Counted from the stretch's first letter, positions 44,938-53,196 are shown. The stretch is DNA of 64,000 nt from Allohahella sp002354735 (GCF_047946665.1 NZ_CP172312.1:3162001-3226000), one strand, 5' to 3'. A program made the numbers and translations. The notes: generated by a model not told the origin, from the letters alone.

Positions 44938-44954
44938 TGTAGGACAATCCTACA
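44938..44954. promoter_or_regulatory. Dyad in the rubredoxin-hpt divergent region
   Basis: TGTAGGA-CAA-TCCTACA has perfect 7 bp arms, 43 bases before the hpt start. A second, shorter repeat GTAAC-TCTG-GTTAC lies at 44884-44897. Either could be an operator for one of the divergent genes; no regulator can be named. Confidence 0.4.
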
Positions 44955-44996
44955 CATTTAAGCTGGTGTTTTCGACACCTATCGACAGGCGATATC

Positions 44997-45557
44997 ATGA
45001 CAGATATTGAACACTTCATGGCAATTCGTCAGCGCGCGGAGTGTCTTTTTACCTTTGAAGAAACCGAACAGGCGATAGCTCGCGTCGCCGCCCAGATGAC
45101 TCATCAGCTGGCGGCGAGCAATCCGCTCCTGATGACGGTCATGACGGGTGCGGTTGTCTTCGTCGGCCGCCTTGTGGGCCACCTCGATTTTCCGCTCGAG
45201 ATCAGCTATCTACACGCAACGCGGTATCGCAATACCACCACTGGCAATTCGCTGCAGTGGAAAGTACCGCCTCAACAGGACGTGAAAGAACGAACGGTCG
45301 TTGTCATCGATGACATTCTCGATGAAGGCCACACGCTCGCCGAAGTGGAGCGGCATCTCCATGAGTTGGGCGCTACGGCCGTCTACACTGCCGTTCTGGT
45401 CGACAAGCGCCACGAGCGTAAGGCCTATCCTGGGCAACGCTGCCACTTCACCGGACTGGAAGTACCAGACCGTTATGTCTTCGGTTCGGGTATGGATTAT
45501 CGGGGCTATTGGCGGAACACGGGCGGCATTCATGCCGTACATCCGGACGACCTTTAA
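44997..45557 (+). CDS. hpt: Hypoxanthine-guanine phosphoribosyltransferase
   Basis: Purine salvage: transfers phosphoribose from PRPP to hypoxanthine or guanine. 186 residues; the PRPP-binding motif is VVVIDDILDEGHTL (near 100-113), with VMTGAVVFVGRL (PPi loop) and DRYVFGSGMDYRGYWRN (base-binding region). Divergent from the rubredoxin gene, as in Pseudomonas. Confidence 0.94.
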   Translation: MTDIEHFMAIRQRAECLFTFEETEQAIARVAAQMTHQLAASNPLLMTVMTGAVVFVGRLVGHLDFPLEISYLHATRYRNTTTGNSLQWKVPPQQDVKERTVVVIDDILDEGHTLAEVERHLHELGATAVYTAVLVDKRHERKAYPGQRCHFTGLEVPDRYVFGSGMDYRGYWRNTGGIHAVHPDDL

Positions 45558-45578
45558 CGCTGTACCCGGAGTGTCGCG

Positions 45579-46136
45579 TTGCAATTGATCACATCCCTCC
45601 CGCTGGAGCTTGCTGGCGCTCATTGGCGAAGTGGCCGCCAGGTTACCAACCGGAGCCGCTTTGTCGACGAATTCCGGTGGCTACTGGATCGCGGTTCGTT
45701 AACGGCCCGACTCAAAAGACATGCCGAAAGCTTCCGAGTGATCAGGCTGGCATCAGAAACCAGAGGCATCTACAGCCACGAACGGCAGATTTTCGCCAGA
45801 GCCTGCGGCTTACGCGTCAGCACTGCAATCGTGCGTGAGGTCATTCTCTGCTGCGATGGCCAGGCGGCGGTTTACGCTCGTACTGTCATACCCTGGAGCA
45901 GTCTTTCTGGTAGTAACCGCAGGCTGCTTACCCTGAATGAGCGGCCTCTCGCCGATGTATTATTCAATGGCAAGGGTGTCCCGCGAGGATCGATCGAGGT
46001 CGCACTACTACCCACGACCTTACAGGGGCATGGACACTTGCATGCGCGTAGGTCCTTGTTTTTCCCGGATCAGAAACCTATTTTAGTAGCCGAGTTCTTT
46101 GCCGGGGATTTCAAATTTTGGAAGTCAAAGGAGTAG
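45579..46136 (+). CDS. ubiC: Chorismate lyase UbiC
   Basis: First committed step of ubiquinone synthesis: chorismate to 4-hydroxybenzoate and pyruvate. 185 residues; VREVILCCDGQAAVYARTVIP and the C-terminal GHLHARRSLFF are family hallmarks. The start is TTG with GGAG seven bases upstream; no ATG is in a better place. Six bases separate its stop from ubiA. Confidence 0.9.
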   Translation: MQLITSLPLELAGAHWRSGRQVTNRSRFVDEFRWLLDRGSLTARLKRHAESFRVIRLASETRGIYSHERQIFARACGLRVSTAIVREVILCCDGQAAVYARTVIPWSSLSGSNRRLLTLNERPLADVLFNGKGVPRGSIEVALLPTTLQGHGHLHARRSLFFPDQKPILVAEFFAGDFKFWKSKE

Positions 46137-46142
46137 ACGTCT

Positions 46143-46997
46143 GTGAATCGTGACAAGGCCCTGGCCTTTGTTCAACTCATGCGCCTGGACAAGCCGGTAG
46201 GGATACTGCTGCTGCTCTGGCCCACCCTCACCGCGCTGTGGCTGGCAGGTGACGGGGAGCCGGCTTTTGCCAACGTATTGATATTCACCGCAGGCGTTGT
46301 GCTGATGCGCTCGGCGGGCTGTGTGATCAACGACTTTGCTGACCGCAATATCGACGGTCATGTAGCCCGTACAACCGAGCGGCCGCTGGCCACCGGCCGC
46401 ATCAACAGCTATGAAGCGTGGGCCTGCTTCCTCGCGCTGATCGCCCTGGCCTTTCTGCTCGTGCTGCTGACCAACCCGGCCACGATAAAGTTGGCGTTCG
46501 GTGCACTCGGCGTCGCAATGCTCTACCCATTCATGAAACGGTATACCCACTTTCCCCAGGTCGTCCTGGGTATCGCGTTTTCTTTCGGAATTCCCATGGC
46601 TTTCACGGCGGAAGGCCATGCAGTGGGCGACACAGCGATATGGCTGATGCTAGCGAACATTATCTGGACAGTGGCCTACGATACTGAATACGCGATGGTC
46701 GACAGGAACGACGATGTCCGCATCGGGGTGAAATCGACAGCTGTACTGTTCGCTGAAGCCGACAAGATGATCATCGCCGCATTGCAGGCCTTCTGCGTGC
46801 TGGTATGGATTATCATCGGCGTCATCAACGACCTTGGCATGGCCTATTTCCTGAGCGTCGTGGTCGCTGCCACACTGTTCGTATACCAGCAGCACCTGAT
46901 TCGCTACCGTGCCCGCGATATGTGCCTCAAGGCCTTCAAGAACAATAACTTTGTGGGACTGGCTGTATTTGTCGGCACACTTGTCGCACTGAGCTGA
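46143..46997 (+). CDS. ubiA: 4-Hydroxybenzoate polyprenyltransferase UbiA
   Basis: Attaches the polyprenyl chain to 4-hydroxybenzoate in the inner membrane. 284 residues with eight or nine hydrophobic helices; the two aspartate-rich motifs are NDFADRNID (near 63-71) and DTEYAMVDRNDD (near 180). The start is GTG at 46143. In operon with ubiC. Confidence 0.95.
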   Translation: MNRDKALAFVQLMRLDKPVGILLLLWPTLTALWLAGDGEPAFANVLIFTAGVVLMRSAGCVINDFADRNIDGHVARTTERPLATGRINSYEAWACFLALIALAFLLVLLTNPATIKLAFGALGVAMLYPFMKRYTHFPQVVLGIAFSFGIPMAFTAEGHAVGDTAIWLMLANIIWTVAYDTEYAMVDRNDDVRIGVKSTAVLFAEADKMIIAALQAFCVLVWIIIGVINDLGMAYFLSVVVAATLFVYQQHLIRYRARDMCLKAFKNNNFVGLAVFVGTLVALS

Positions 46998-47040
46998 TCG
47001 AGTGAATGAATTACGCCGTTTTACCCGGCCAGGAGCGGAT

Positions 47041-47058
47041 TTGTCATTAAAGTGTCAT
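47041..47058 (+). promoter_or_regulatory. Pho box of the phoBR operon
   Basis: TTGTCAT-TAAA-GTGTCAT fits the 7-4-7 Pho box pattern CTGTCAT-AWAW-CTGTCAY closely. A -10-like TAATGG (47071-47076) follows after 12 bases, the usual geometry for PhoB-activated promoters, where the box replaces the -35. It implies autoregulation of phoBR. Confidence 0.85.
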
Positions 47059-47107
47059 ACTTCCTCGCTGTAATGGACCCAGCTGCTTTGCCTGACTGGA
47101 GCGTGGA

Positions 47108-47800
47108 ATGCCAAACAAGACTGTTTTGATTGTGGACGACGAGCCCGCAATCCGAGAAATGATTGCCGTTGCACTGGAAATGGCCGATTACGGATACTGG
47201 GAAGCCGGCGACGCCACTGAAGCTCATGCCATCATCGTCGATCACCGGCCAGACATCATATTGCTGGACTGGATGCTTCCGGGCACCAGCGGCATAGAAT
47301 TTGCCCGCCGGCTCAAGCGAGACGGTAACACTGCAGATATTCCCCTGATCATCCTCACTGCAAAAACCGAAGAGGACAACAAGGTTCAGGGGCTCGAAGT
47401 TGGCGCAGATGATTATATTACCAAACCCTTTTCACCCCGCGAGCTGGTAGCCCGTCTCAAGGCGGTACTGAGAAGGACGGTAGTGGCCGGTATGGAAACA
47501 CCTATCGAGATCAACGATCTCAAACTCGATCCTGTGTGCCATCGTGTCACTATCAACGATCAGGCCGTCGCGATGGGCCCTACAGAATACAAGCTTCTGC
47601 AGTTCTTCATGACCCATCAGGAGCGGGTCTATACCCGTGGCCAGCTGCTGGATCAGGTATGGGGCGGCAATGTCTATGTCGAAGAGCGAACGGTCGATGT
47701 GCACATTCGACGGCTTCGCAAGGCACTGGAACCTAATCATTATTCGTTGATCCAGACCGTGCGCGGGACTGGCTATCGTTTCTCGACCAAGGCTGCATGA
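47108..47800 (+). CDS. phoB: Phosphate response regulator PhoB
   Basis: 230 residues. A receiver domain with phospho-acceptor Asp54 (IILLDWMLPG), acidic pocket DDE (10-12), Thr in LTAK and Lys in ITKPFSPREL, followed by an OmpR/PhoB winged-helix domain (about 130-228, ERTVDVHIRRLRKALEP...VRGTGYRFS). Activates the phosphate-starvation regulon. A Pho box lies upstream; phoR follows. Confidence 0.96.
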   Translation: MPNKTVLIVDDEPAIREMIAVALEMADYGYWEAGDATEAHAIIVDHRPDIILLDWMLPGTSGIEFARRLKRDGNTADIPLIILTAKTEEDNKVQGLEVGADDYITKPFSPRELVARLKAVLRRTVVAGMETPIEINDLKLDPVCHRVTINDQAVAMGPTEYKLLQFFMTHQERVYTRGQLLDQVWGGNVYVEERTVDVHIRRLRKALEPNHYSLIQTVRGTGYRFSTKAA

Positions 47801-47829
47801 TGCCAGCGGCCGCGATGTGTAGGTGACTA

Positions 47830-49143
47830 TTGAGAATCACTGAGCTGTTCGTCAGGCCGCTTCTAGTACTATTCCTTGTCATATTGCCCATAGGCCTGCT
47901 CAGCGGGCAGCTGTTCCCGTTGATATTCGCGGCCTTGCTGCTGTATCTCCTGTGGACCCTGCGGCAGATTTATCGTCTGGCAAACTGGCTGCAACATCCG
48001 GGTGTTGCCGAGCCTCCCGAAAGCCATGGCCTGTGGGGTAGGATCTTCGATTCCATCCATCGCCTTCAGACCGAGCACGCCAATTCCAAGGCGCGCCTGC
48101 AGGCCCTGCTTGACCGAATTCAGCAATCGACCAATGCCTTGAAAGACGGTGTGATCCTCACCAACAGCGATGGCGTGATGGACTGGTGGAACAGCTCGGC
48201 AGCAGACATGCTCGGCTTGCGAAAACCCAATGACACGGGCCAGACAATTCACTATCTGGTCCGGGAGCCAGGTTTCAAGAACTATTTCTTTTCAAAGGCC
48301 TACGACGAGCCTCTGTTGCTGAAGGCGCCGAAGAAGCCTCAGATGCAATTGAAGGTTCACATCACCCTGTTCGGAGAGGATGACAGGCTGATCGTAATCC
48401 AGGATGTTACACAGCTGAAGCAGCTCGAAAGCGTACGCCAGGTCTTCATCTCCAACGTCTCGCACGAACTGCGGACGCCGCTGACAGTGATCAGCGGCTA
48501 TCTCGAGACACTCATCGACACCGGTGCTGATCTCGCACCGCGACGTCAGCGGGCGCTATCCCAGATGCAAGCCCAGGCGCGCCGCATGGAGGCACTGGTT
48601 ACCGACCTGCTGTTGCTGTCAAAGATCGAGAACGAAGGCAGCGAAATTCGCCAGCTACCAGTGAATGTGCATGACCTGCTCATGCGCATCGTGGATTCCG
48701 CAAAGGTCGTAGCCGGCGACAAGGTGCTGAAGATCAGTACGTCGGTTGAGAGCGAAGCCAGGCTGTATGGTAACGAAACCCAGCTCCATAGCGCCTTTTC
48801 GAACCTGGTGCTCAACGCGGTTAAATATACTCCGGATGGAAAGTCGATAGATATCCGCTGGCATACCACCAGACGCCACGCCATCCTCAGCGTGACGGAC
48901 ACCGGCATCGGCGTCGACAGCATCCATATTCCGCGCCTGACCGAGCGCTTCTACCGCGCCGATCCTTCGCGCCATACCGGCACTGGCGGTACGGGCCTCG
49001 GCCTGGCTATCGTCAAACATGTCCTGCTGAACCATGACGCCAAGCTTGAAATCAGCAGCCGTCCTGGCGAGGGCAGTTGCTTTGCCTGTGTATTCCCGCT
49101 AGCGCGCACCATCGCGCCTGAAGTCGCGCTCAAGGCGCTCTAG
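47830..49143 (+). CDS. phoR: Phosphate sensor histidine kinase PhoR
   Basis: 437 residues starting at TTG. Two N-terminal hydrophobic helices (about 8-42) without a large periplasmic domain, as in PhoR; a PAS domain (about 95-190), HisKA with SNVSHELRTPLTVISGYLE (phospho-His near 211) and HATPase with N (NAVKYT), G1 (DTGIGV) and G2 (GTGGTGLGL) boxes. Senses phosphate through the PstSCAB/PhoU complex, whose genes lie at 57452-63149. Confidence 0.95.
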   Translation: MRITELFVRPLLVLFLVILPIGLLSGQLFPLIFAALLLYLLWTLRQIYRLANWLQHPGVAEPPESHGLWGRIFDSIHRLQTEHANSKARLQALLDRIQQSTNALKDGVILTNSDGVMDWWNSSAADMLGLRKPNDTGQTIHYLVREPGFKNYFFSKAYDEPLLLKAPKKPQMQLKVHITLFGEDDRLIVIQDVTQLKQLESVRQVFISNVSHELRTPLTVISGYLETLIDTGADLAPRRQRALSQMQAQARRMEALVTDLLLLSKIENEGSEIRQLPVNVHDLLMRIVDSAKVVAGDKVLKISTSVESEARLYGNETQLHSAFSNLVLNAVKYTPDGKSIDIRWHTTRRHAILSVTDTGIGVDSIHIPRLTERFYRADPSRHTGTGGTGLGLAIVKHVLLNHDAKLEISSRPGEGSCFACVFPLARTIAPEVALKAL

Positions 49144-49937
49144 CGTGGGATCACCGGAGTAGTATCTGAAACATCGGCTATCGACTGGCTGTCCAGCCAG
49201 AAGAGCACACCGCCAGCGACAGCGGCCGGCAGAATGAAAAGATTCAGAACCGGGACATAGGTCCCGGCAAGTGCAGTAGCACCAAACCCGTAGCTGGTCA
49301 TGCGTGCGCTCTTCAATAACCGAAGCACGCGTGAAAACGGCAGGCCATTCTGGTCCACGGCGTAGTCCACCATTTCCACAGCCAGCATCCACATCGAAAA
49401 GCCGAGCCAAAGTACCGGTGCAATCGTATTGATACCCGGAATGAACGACAGGATTAGCAACACCAGCGCCCTCGGCAGGTAATACAGCATCTTTCGACCC
49501 TCTCGAGCCAGGGCCAGCGGCAGAATCTTGAGCAGCTGACCTGCCGAACCCGGCTGTGCTACCGCTGTGCCAGCCATACCACTTCTGGCCCTTCGCTCCT
49601 GCTGCTCAACACGTTCTGCGAGAACCGCATAGAAGGGCGCCCCAACCAGAGTTGCCACCAGCACGAAGGTCTGAGAGTACACCAGCAACAGGAGCAGGCT
49701 GAAAACGAGCCACAGGAGCCATTCCAGAAAGAGCAGCCATTCAGGTACAAAGCTCAGGAGCCAATCAAAGAAGAGATCGGTATAGCGTATTGCGGCATAG
49801 GTCAGTGCCATGAACACGATGAGGTTGAGGAAGATGGGCAGCCAGACATACAGCCGCAATCCTGGGCGACGAATAATTCTGAAGCCGCTAGCGATGTAGC
49901 TGGCGCCGTTGGAAAATGAAGACTTCAAATTGATCAT
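49140..49937 (-). CDS. cysZ: CysZ-type membrane protein (sulfate uptake, EI24 family)
   Basis: 265 residues, four hydrophobic segments plus half-membrane helices. Closely follows E. coli CysZ: SGFRIIRRPGLRLYVWLPI, APFYAVLAE, LPRALVLLILSFIPGIN, APVLWLGFSMWMLAVE. CysZ mediates sulfate entry for cysteine synthesis. The ATG at 49937 has AGGA directly against it, whereas a TTG three codons on has better spacing, so the start is uncertain. Only 30 bases separate it from the divergent VanZ-like gene; its stop overlaps the end of phoR by four bases (convergent). Confidence 0.88.
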   Translation of the reverse strand: MINLKSSFSNGASYIASGFRIIRRPGLRLYVWLPIFLNLIVFMALTYAAIRYTDLFFDWLLSFVPEWLLFLEWLLWLVFSLLLLLVYSQTFVLVATLVGAPFYAVLAERVEQQERRARSGMAGTAVAQPGSAGQLLKILPLALAREGRKMLYYLPRALVLLILSFIPGINTIAPVLWLGFSMWMLAVEMVDYAVDQNGLPFSRVLRLLKSARMTSYGFGATALAGTYVPVLNLFILPAAVAGGVLFWLDSQSIADVSDTTPVIPR

Positions 49938-49967
49938 TCCTATCTGTTTTGCAGGGCGCGTCAGATC

Positions 49968-50366
49968 ATGGCGACACCCGAGGAGCATTGGTTGCACATC
50001 ATAGACAGACTGAGTGCGCTGGGCCAGAAGCGCGCCACTCGTGTGATTTATTATCTCGCACTTATCGTAATCCTCGGAATGGCACTCATGCCTCAGGCTG
50101 GCGAGCCGGGATTTCCACAAGCCGACAAGGTGATGCATTTTCTCTTGTTTGCACTCCTCGCTGTGGGCAGCCGGTTGACCCACCAGCGCACCCCGGCACC
50201 CTACCTGGCAGCAGGATTGCTCTGCTACGGCGGCGTAATGGAGCTGATGCAGGGCATGACCAGCTGGCGAACGGCCAGCGGTGGCGATCTGCTGGCAGAT
50301 GGTCTTGGCATACTTGCCGGTCTGGCCGCAGCAAGGCTGCGAAATACTCGCGGGCAAAAGCTGTAA
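49968..50366 (+). CDS. VanZ-like membrane protein
   Basis: 132 residues with about four transmembrane helices and the VanZ signature QADKVMHFLLFALLAVG...MELMQGMTSWRTASGGDLLADGLG (shown in parts). The family's role is unclear; VanZ itself lowers teicoplanin binding. The stop codon is inside the GacA-box palindrome that follows. Confidence 0.85.
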   Translation: MATPEEHWLHIIDRLSALGQKRATRVIYYLALIVILGMALMPQAGEPGFPQADKVMHFLLFALLAVGSRLTHQRTPAPYLAAGLLCYGGVMELMQGMTSWRTASGGDLLADGLGILAGLAAARLRNTRGQKL

Positions 50367-50380
50367 GAGATCTCTTACAG
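50361..50380. promoter_or_regulatory. GacA box (upstream activating sequence) for the Rsm-type small RNA
   Basis: CTGTAAGAGATCTCTTACAG is a perfect 20 bp palindrome. Its 18 bp core TGTAAG-N6-CTTACA matches exactly the GacA-box pattern known from rsmX/Y/Z promoters in Pseudomonas, including the inner AT. It lies about 190 bases before the predicted small-RNA start, the long distance typical of those promoters. Confidence 0.85.
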
Positions 50381-50518
50381 CAGCGTAGGTCCTGACTGAA
50401 AAATTACCCTGTTTGGGTGATCTGCAAAGGACCAGAAACATACGCATCTATCTGTTTTATATGGACATTCAATGACGCACCGCTTTTTCGGCCGAATTTT
50501 TCGTGAAAAGCATAAGAT

Positions 50519-50536
50519 TTGTCGCAAAAATGTCAT
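50519..50536 (+). promoter_or_regulatory. Pho-box-like element in the small-RNA promoter
   Basis: TTGTCGC-AAAA-ATGTCAT has the 7-4-7 layout of a Pho box; the second half-site is good, the first has mismatches. It ends 11 bases before the -10-like TAATAT (50548-50553), nearly the same spacing as the phoB Pho box. PhoB input to the small RNA is only a suggestion. Confidence 0.35.
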
Positions 50537-50559
50537 CGCATTTGGCGTAATATGTTTCT

Positions 50560-50727
50560 TGTCAGGACGACAGGGAATATGGAAGAGCCAGGATGGTTGC
50601 CCCGCAAGGTGTTTCACCACGCGCACTCGATGAGAGTATGCAAATGGATAGCGGGGGGAGGCAAGGATCAGGGATGTGCGCTTGAGGGAATGACTTCTGA
50701 GGGGATGCCAGTGGCATCCCCTTTTCC
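50560..50727 (+). ncRNA. CsrB/RsmZ-type regulatory small RNA
   Basis: A predicted RNA of about 165 bases that should sequester the translational repressor CsrA/RsmA. Ten GGA motifs occur between 50564 and 50705, most as A(N)GGA: AGGA at 50564, 50590 and 50664; AGGGA at 50572, 50670 and 50685; ATGGA at 50579 and 50644; GGGGA near 50655-50659 and 50701-50705. The 5' end TGTC-AGGAC-GACA folds into a hairpin presenting GGA in its loop, as in RsmY/RsmZ. A TAATAT -10 box (50548-50553) precedes it, a GacA box lies 190 bases upstream and a terminator ends it. A short open frame here (50519-50761) has no protein character. It fills the 474-base gap between the VanZ-like gene and mscS. Confidence 0.85.
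50701..50725 (+). terminator. Rho-independent terminator of the small RNA
   Basis: GGGGATGCC (50701-50709) and GGCATCCCC (50713-50721) form a perfect 9 bp stem with loop AGT, followed by TTTT. It closes the GGA-rich transcript. Confidence 0.88.
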
Positions 50728-50840
50728 GTTGTGCCTGAAATTCAGGCTCGTAAGCAAATAATATATTTTGTTTGAATTCATTACGTTTTTTGTAAACAGC
50801 GTCTATATTGTCTCATGACCTCAAGTATTACTGGGACATC

Positions 50841-51665
50841 ATGGACAATATTCAGCCACACCTCGATCACGCCATCGAACTTGCGATAGCTTACATCCCT
50901 CAGCTTCTCCTGGCCCTTCTGACACTGATCATCGGCCTCTGGATCATCAACCATATTCTCGGTCTGTTCAGGGCGCGCCTGGCCAAACGCTTCGATCCAA
51001 CCCTAAGCCAGTTTGTGCTATCGCTCGGCTCAGTCGTGCTGAAGGCACTGCTGCTAGTGAGCGTTGCTTCGATGATAGGCATCGCAACGACCTCCTTCAT
51101 TGCCGTGCTTGGTGCAGTCGGTCTCGCTATTGGCCTGGCTTTGCAGGGGAACCTGTCCAATTTTGCCAGTGGCGTTATCATTCTGATATTCAAACCCTTT
51201 CGGGTTGGTGACGTAATCGAGGGCGCGGGACACAGCGGCGTCGTCAAAGAGATCCAGATATTTACCACTGTGATGACGACCTTCGATAACCGCCGCGTCA
51301 TCATTCCGAACTCTTCACTTGTGACCGACCCTATCGTCAATATCAATGTCGAGCCGACGCGCCGGGTCGATTTCAAGTTTGGCATCAGCTACGACGACGA
51401 CATCACGCTCACCAAGCAGCAGCTCAATGCCCTGATCGACAAGGACGAACGCATCCTGAAGGATCCGGCTCCGCTCGTCGTGCTTTCGGAACTCGGAGAC
51501 AGTTCAGTCAATTTTACGGTTCGGGTCTGGGTAAACACGCCGGACTACTGGGGCGTCTACTTCGCCATGATGGAAAACGTGAAGCGAACATTCGATGCAA
51601 TGGATATCAGCATCCCGTATCCGCAAAGAGATGTTCACATTTATCAGAAGCAGTCTGCGGCTTAA
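50841..51665 (+). CDS. mscS: Small-conductance mechanosensitive channel MscS
   Basis: 274 residues with three N-terminal transmembrane helices; the pore-lining helix and following region read AVGLAIGLALQGNLSNFASGVIILIFKPFRVGD, given in part, the MscS hallmark, followed by the cytoplasmic beta domain (VVKEIQIFTTVMTTFDNRRVIIPNS). It releases osmolytes on hypo-osmotic shock. A TTG 33 bases upstream is possible; the ATG has GGGA five bases before it. Confidence 0.94.
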   Translation: MDNIQPHLDHAIELAIAYIPQLLLALLTLIIGLWIINHILGLFRARLAKRFDPTLSQFVLSLGSVVLKALLLVSVASMIGIATTSFIAVLGAVGLAIGLALQGNLSNFASGVIILIFKPFRVGDVIEGAGHSGVVKEIQIFTTVMTTFDNRRVIIPNSSLVTDPIVNINVEPTRRVDFKFGISYDDDITLTKQQLNALIDKDERILKDPAPLVVLSELGDSSVNFTVRVWVNTPDYWGVYFAMMENVKRTFDAMDISIPYPQRDVHIYQKQSAA

Positions 51666-51746
51666 AGCTGGCTGCTGGCAATACAGCTCGCCTGCGCTAA
51701 CGTAAAGCTGCAATACATTAGAAAATCAACAAAAAAGGATCTCGCC

Positions 51747-53048
51747 ATGATCATACGCCTGAAGACTGCAGCAACCGCAGTCGCCCTATCCACCTGTATT
51801 GCGTCGCTGGCGCCAGCCGTTCAGGCACGCGACTCAGATGTCGGTGCCTACCTTACTGGGCAAGTTGGTTATCACTGGTTCGACAACGAGCTGAACCTTG
51901 AGAACCGCCCTGAGTATGGCCTCGGCTTCGGCTACAACTTCAGCAACACCTGGGCACTCGAATTCGTTGGCAGTGCTATGGATACAGGCCGCGACGACAG
52001 AAGCGAGGACATCGACCGCAATCAGTTGCGACTCGACGCGCTCTATACGTTTAGTGGCGACTATGTCATGAAGCCCTACCTCGTAGTCGGTGCCGGTCAT
52101 CAGGCGTATCAGATCAAGAACGCTGATAATGAACATGAAACCATGTACAACGCCGGGGTGGGCATCAAACATGAAATTGATGATTTCACCGATTTGAGAA
52201 TGGATGCACGCTCGATTTACACGGAGCGCACCGAGTCAATGAATGCAGCGGTCACACTGTCGCTGAATTATCTTTTCGGCGCCAAGTCGCGTGCAATGCA
52301 GGATAGCGATGGCGACGGCGTGATAGACACCGATGATGAATGCGCCAATACCCCAGCGGGAACCGAAGTCGACGAAGTAGGCTGTGAGGTGATTGGAGAC
52401 GATGACAACGATGGCGTAGCCAATGATGTCGACGAGTGCCCCAACACTGAAGAAGGCGCTGAAGTCGACGAAACAGGTTGCGCGGTCACCGAAGATAGCG
52501 ACAACGACGGCGTAAAGGATGAGGACGACGAATGCCCCAACACACCAGAAGGCGCAAAGGTCGATGACAAGGGCTGCCCACTCGACCAGGACAAAGATGG
52601 TGTGGCTGATGGTAAGGACGAGTGTCCTGACACCGCTGAAGGCGCAAAGGTTGACGAAGCAGGCTGCCGGATCTTCGCGGTCGAAGGTGTCGAAACCAAA
52701 CTGAGAGTCACCTTCCCGCTCAACTCAGCCATTCTACCCGATGCCGATCTGCCTGAAATCGAGGCACTCGCTGAGTTCCTGAAGCGTTATCCGGAAGCCA
52801 AGGTCACCATCGAAGGCCACTCGGACAGCACGGGTGAAGCTGATTATAACCAGAAACTGTCCGAGCGCCGCGCCAAAGCTGTACGTGATCGTGTCGTCCA
52901 GGAATACGGCATCTCACCTTCCCGCGTTACGTCAGTAGGCTATGGCGAAGCACGGCCCATGGCTGACAACAGCACCAATGCTGGTCGAGCGGCCAACCGC
53001 AGGGTCGTCGTAACTGCCCAAGGCAGCATACAGAAAGAGGTGGAATAA
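51747..53048 (+). CDS. OprF/OmpA-like outer-membrane protein with thrombospondin type 3 repeats
   Basis: 433 residues. Signal peptide (1-27, ending AVQA), an eight-stranded OmpA-like barrel (about 30-180), four tandem calcium-binding thrombospondin type 3 repeats (about 186-308) and a C-terminal OmpA peptidoglycan-binding domain (about 320-425, VTIEGHSDSTGEADYNQKLSERRAKAV in part). It links the outer membrane to peptidoglycan. AAAGGA precedes the ATG, and a strong terminator follows the stop. Confidence 0.93.
   Translation: MIIRLKTAATAVALSTCIASLAPAVQARDSDVGAYLTGQVGYHWFDNELNLENRPEYGLGFGYNFSNTWALEFVGSAMDTGRDDRSEDIDRNQLRLDALYTFSGDYVMKPYLVVGAGHQAYQIKNADNEHETMYNAGVGIKHEIDDFTDLRMDARSIYTERTESMNAAVTLSLNYLFGAKSRAMQDSDGDGVIDTDDECANTPAGTEVDEVGCEVIGDDDNDGVANDVDECPNTEEGAEVDETGCAVTEDSDNDGVKDEDDECPNTPEGAKVDDKGCPLDQDKDGVADGKDECPDTAEGAKVDEAGCRIFAVEGVETKLRVTFPLNSAILPDADLPEIEALAEFLKRYPEAKVTIEGHSDSTGEADYNQKLSERRAKAVRDRVVQEYGISPSRVTSVGYGEARPMADNSTNAGRAANRRVVVTAQGSIQKEVE
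52302..52673 (+). repeat. Four tandem thrombospondin type 3 coding repeats
   Basis: Four in-frame units of roughly 90-100 bases, each with D-x-D-x-D-G-V, D-(E/D)CP/AN-T and (E/K)VD-x-x-GC. The units are DSDGDGVIDTDDECANTP, DDDNDGVANDVDECPNTE, DSDNDGVKDEDDECPNTP and DQDKDGVADGKDECPDTA. They lie inside the OmpA-like gene. Confidence 0.9.
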
Positions 53049-53076
53049 CCCGCCGCGCTACGGGCGCGACGTCAAG

Positions 53077-53101
53077 AGGGCCGCATTGCGGCCCTTTTTT
53101 T
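53077..53101 (+). terminator. Rho-independent terminator of the OmpA-like gene
   Basis: Stem AGGGCCGC (53077-53084) / GCGGCCCT (53088-53095) with loop ATT, leading into seven T residues (53095-53101). Confidence 0.92.
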
Positions 53102-53196
53102 GTTCCGCTTAGGACTACTGCGGAGGCACCTTACGCCGAAAGGTCGAGAGACAGATCACCTTCCAAATGTGAAAATGCGTAAGGATTTGTCCATAA

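Noticed and set aside
50519..50761. An 80-codon open frame across the small-RNA region as a protein gene
   Set aside because: Composition is unlike protein, it reads through a terminator, and the GGA pattern and GacA box explain the region better.
52302..52673. Tandem repeats as a possible CRISPR array
   Set aside because: The repeats are in frame, encode calcium-binding thrombospondin type 3 units and lack alternating spacers.
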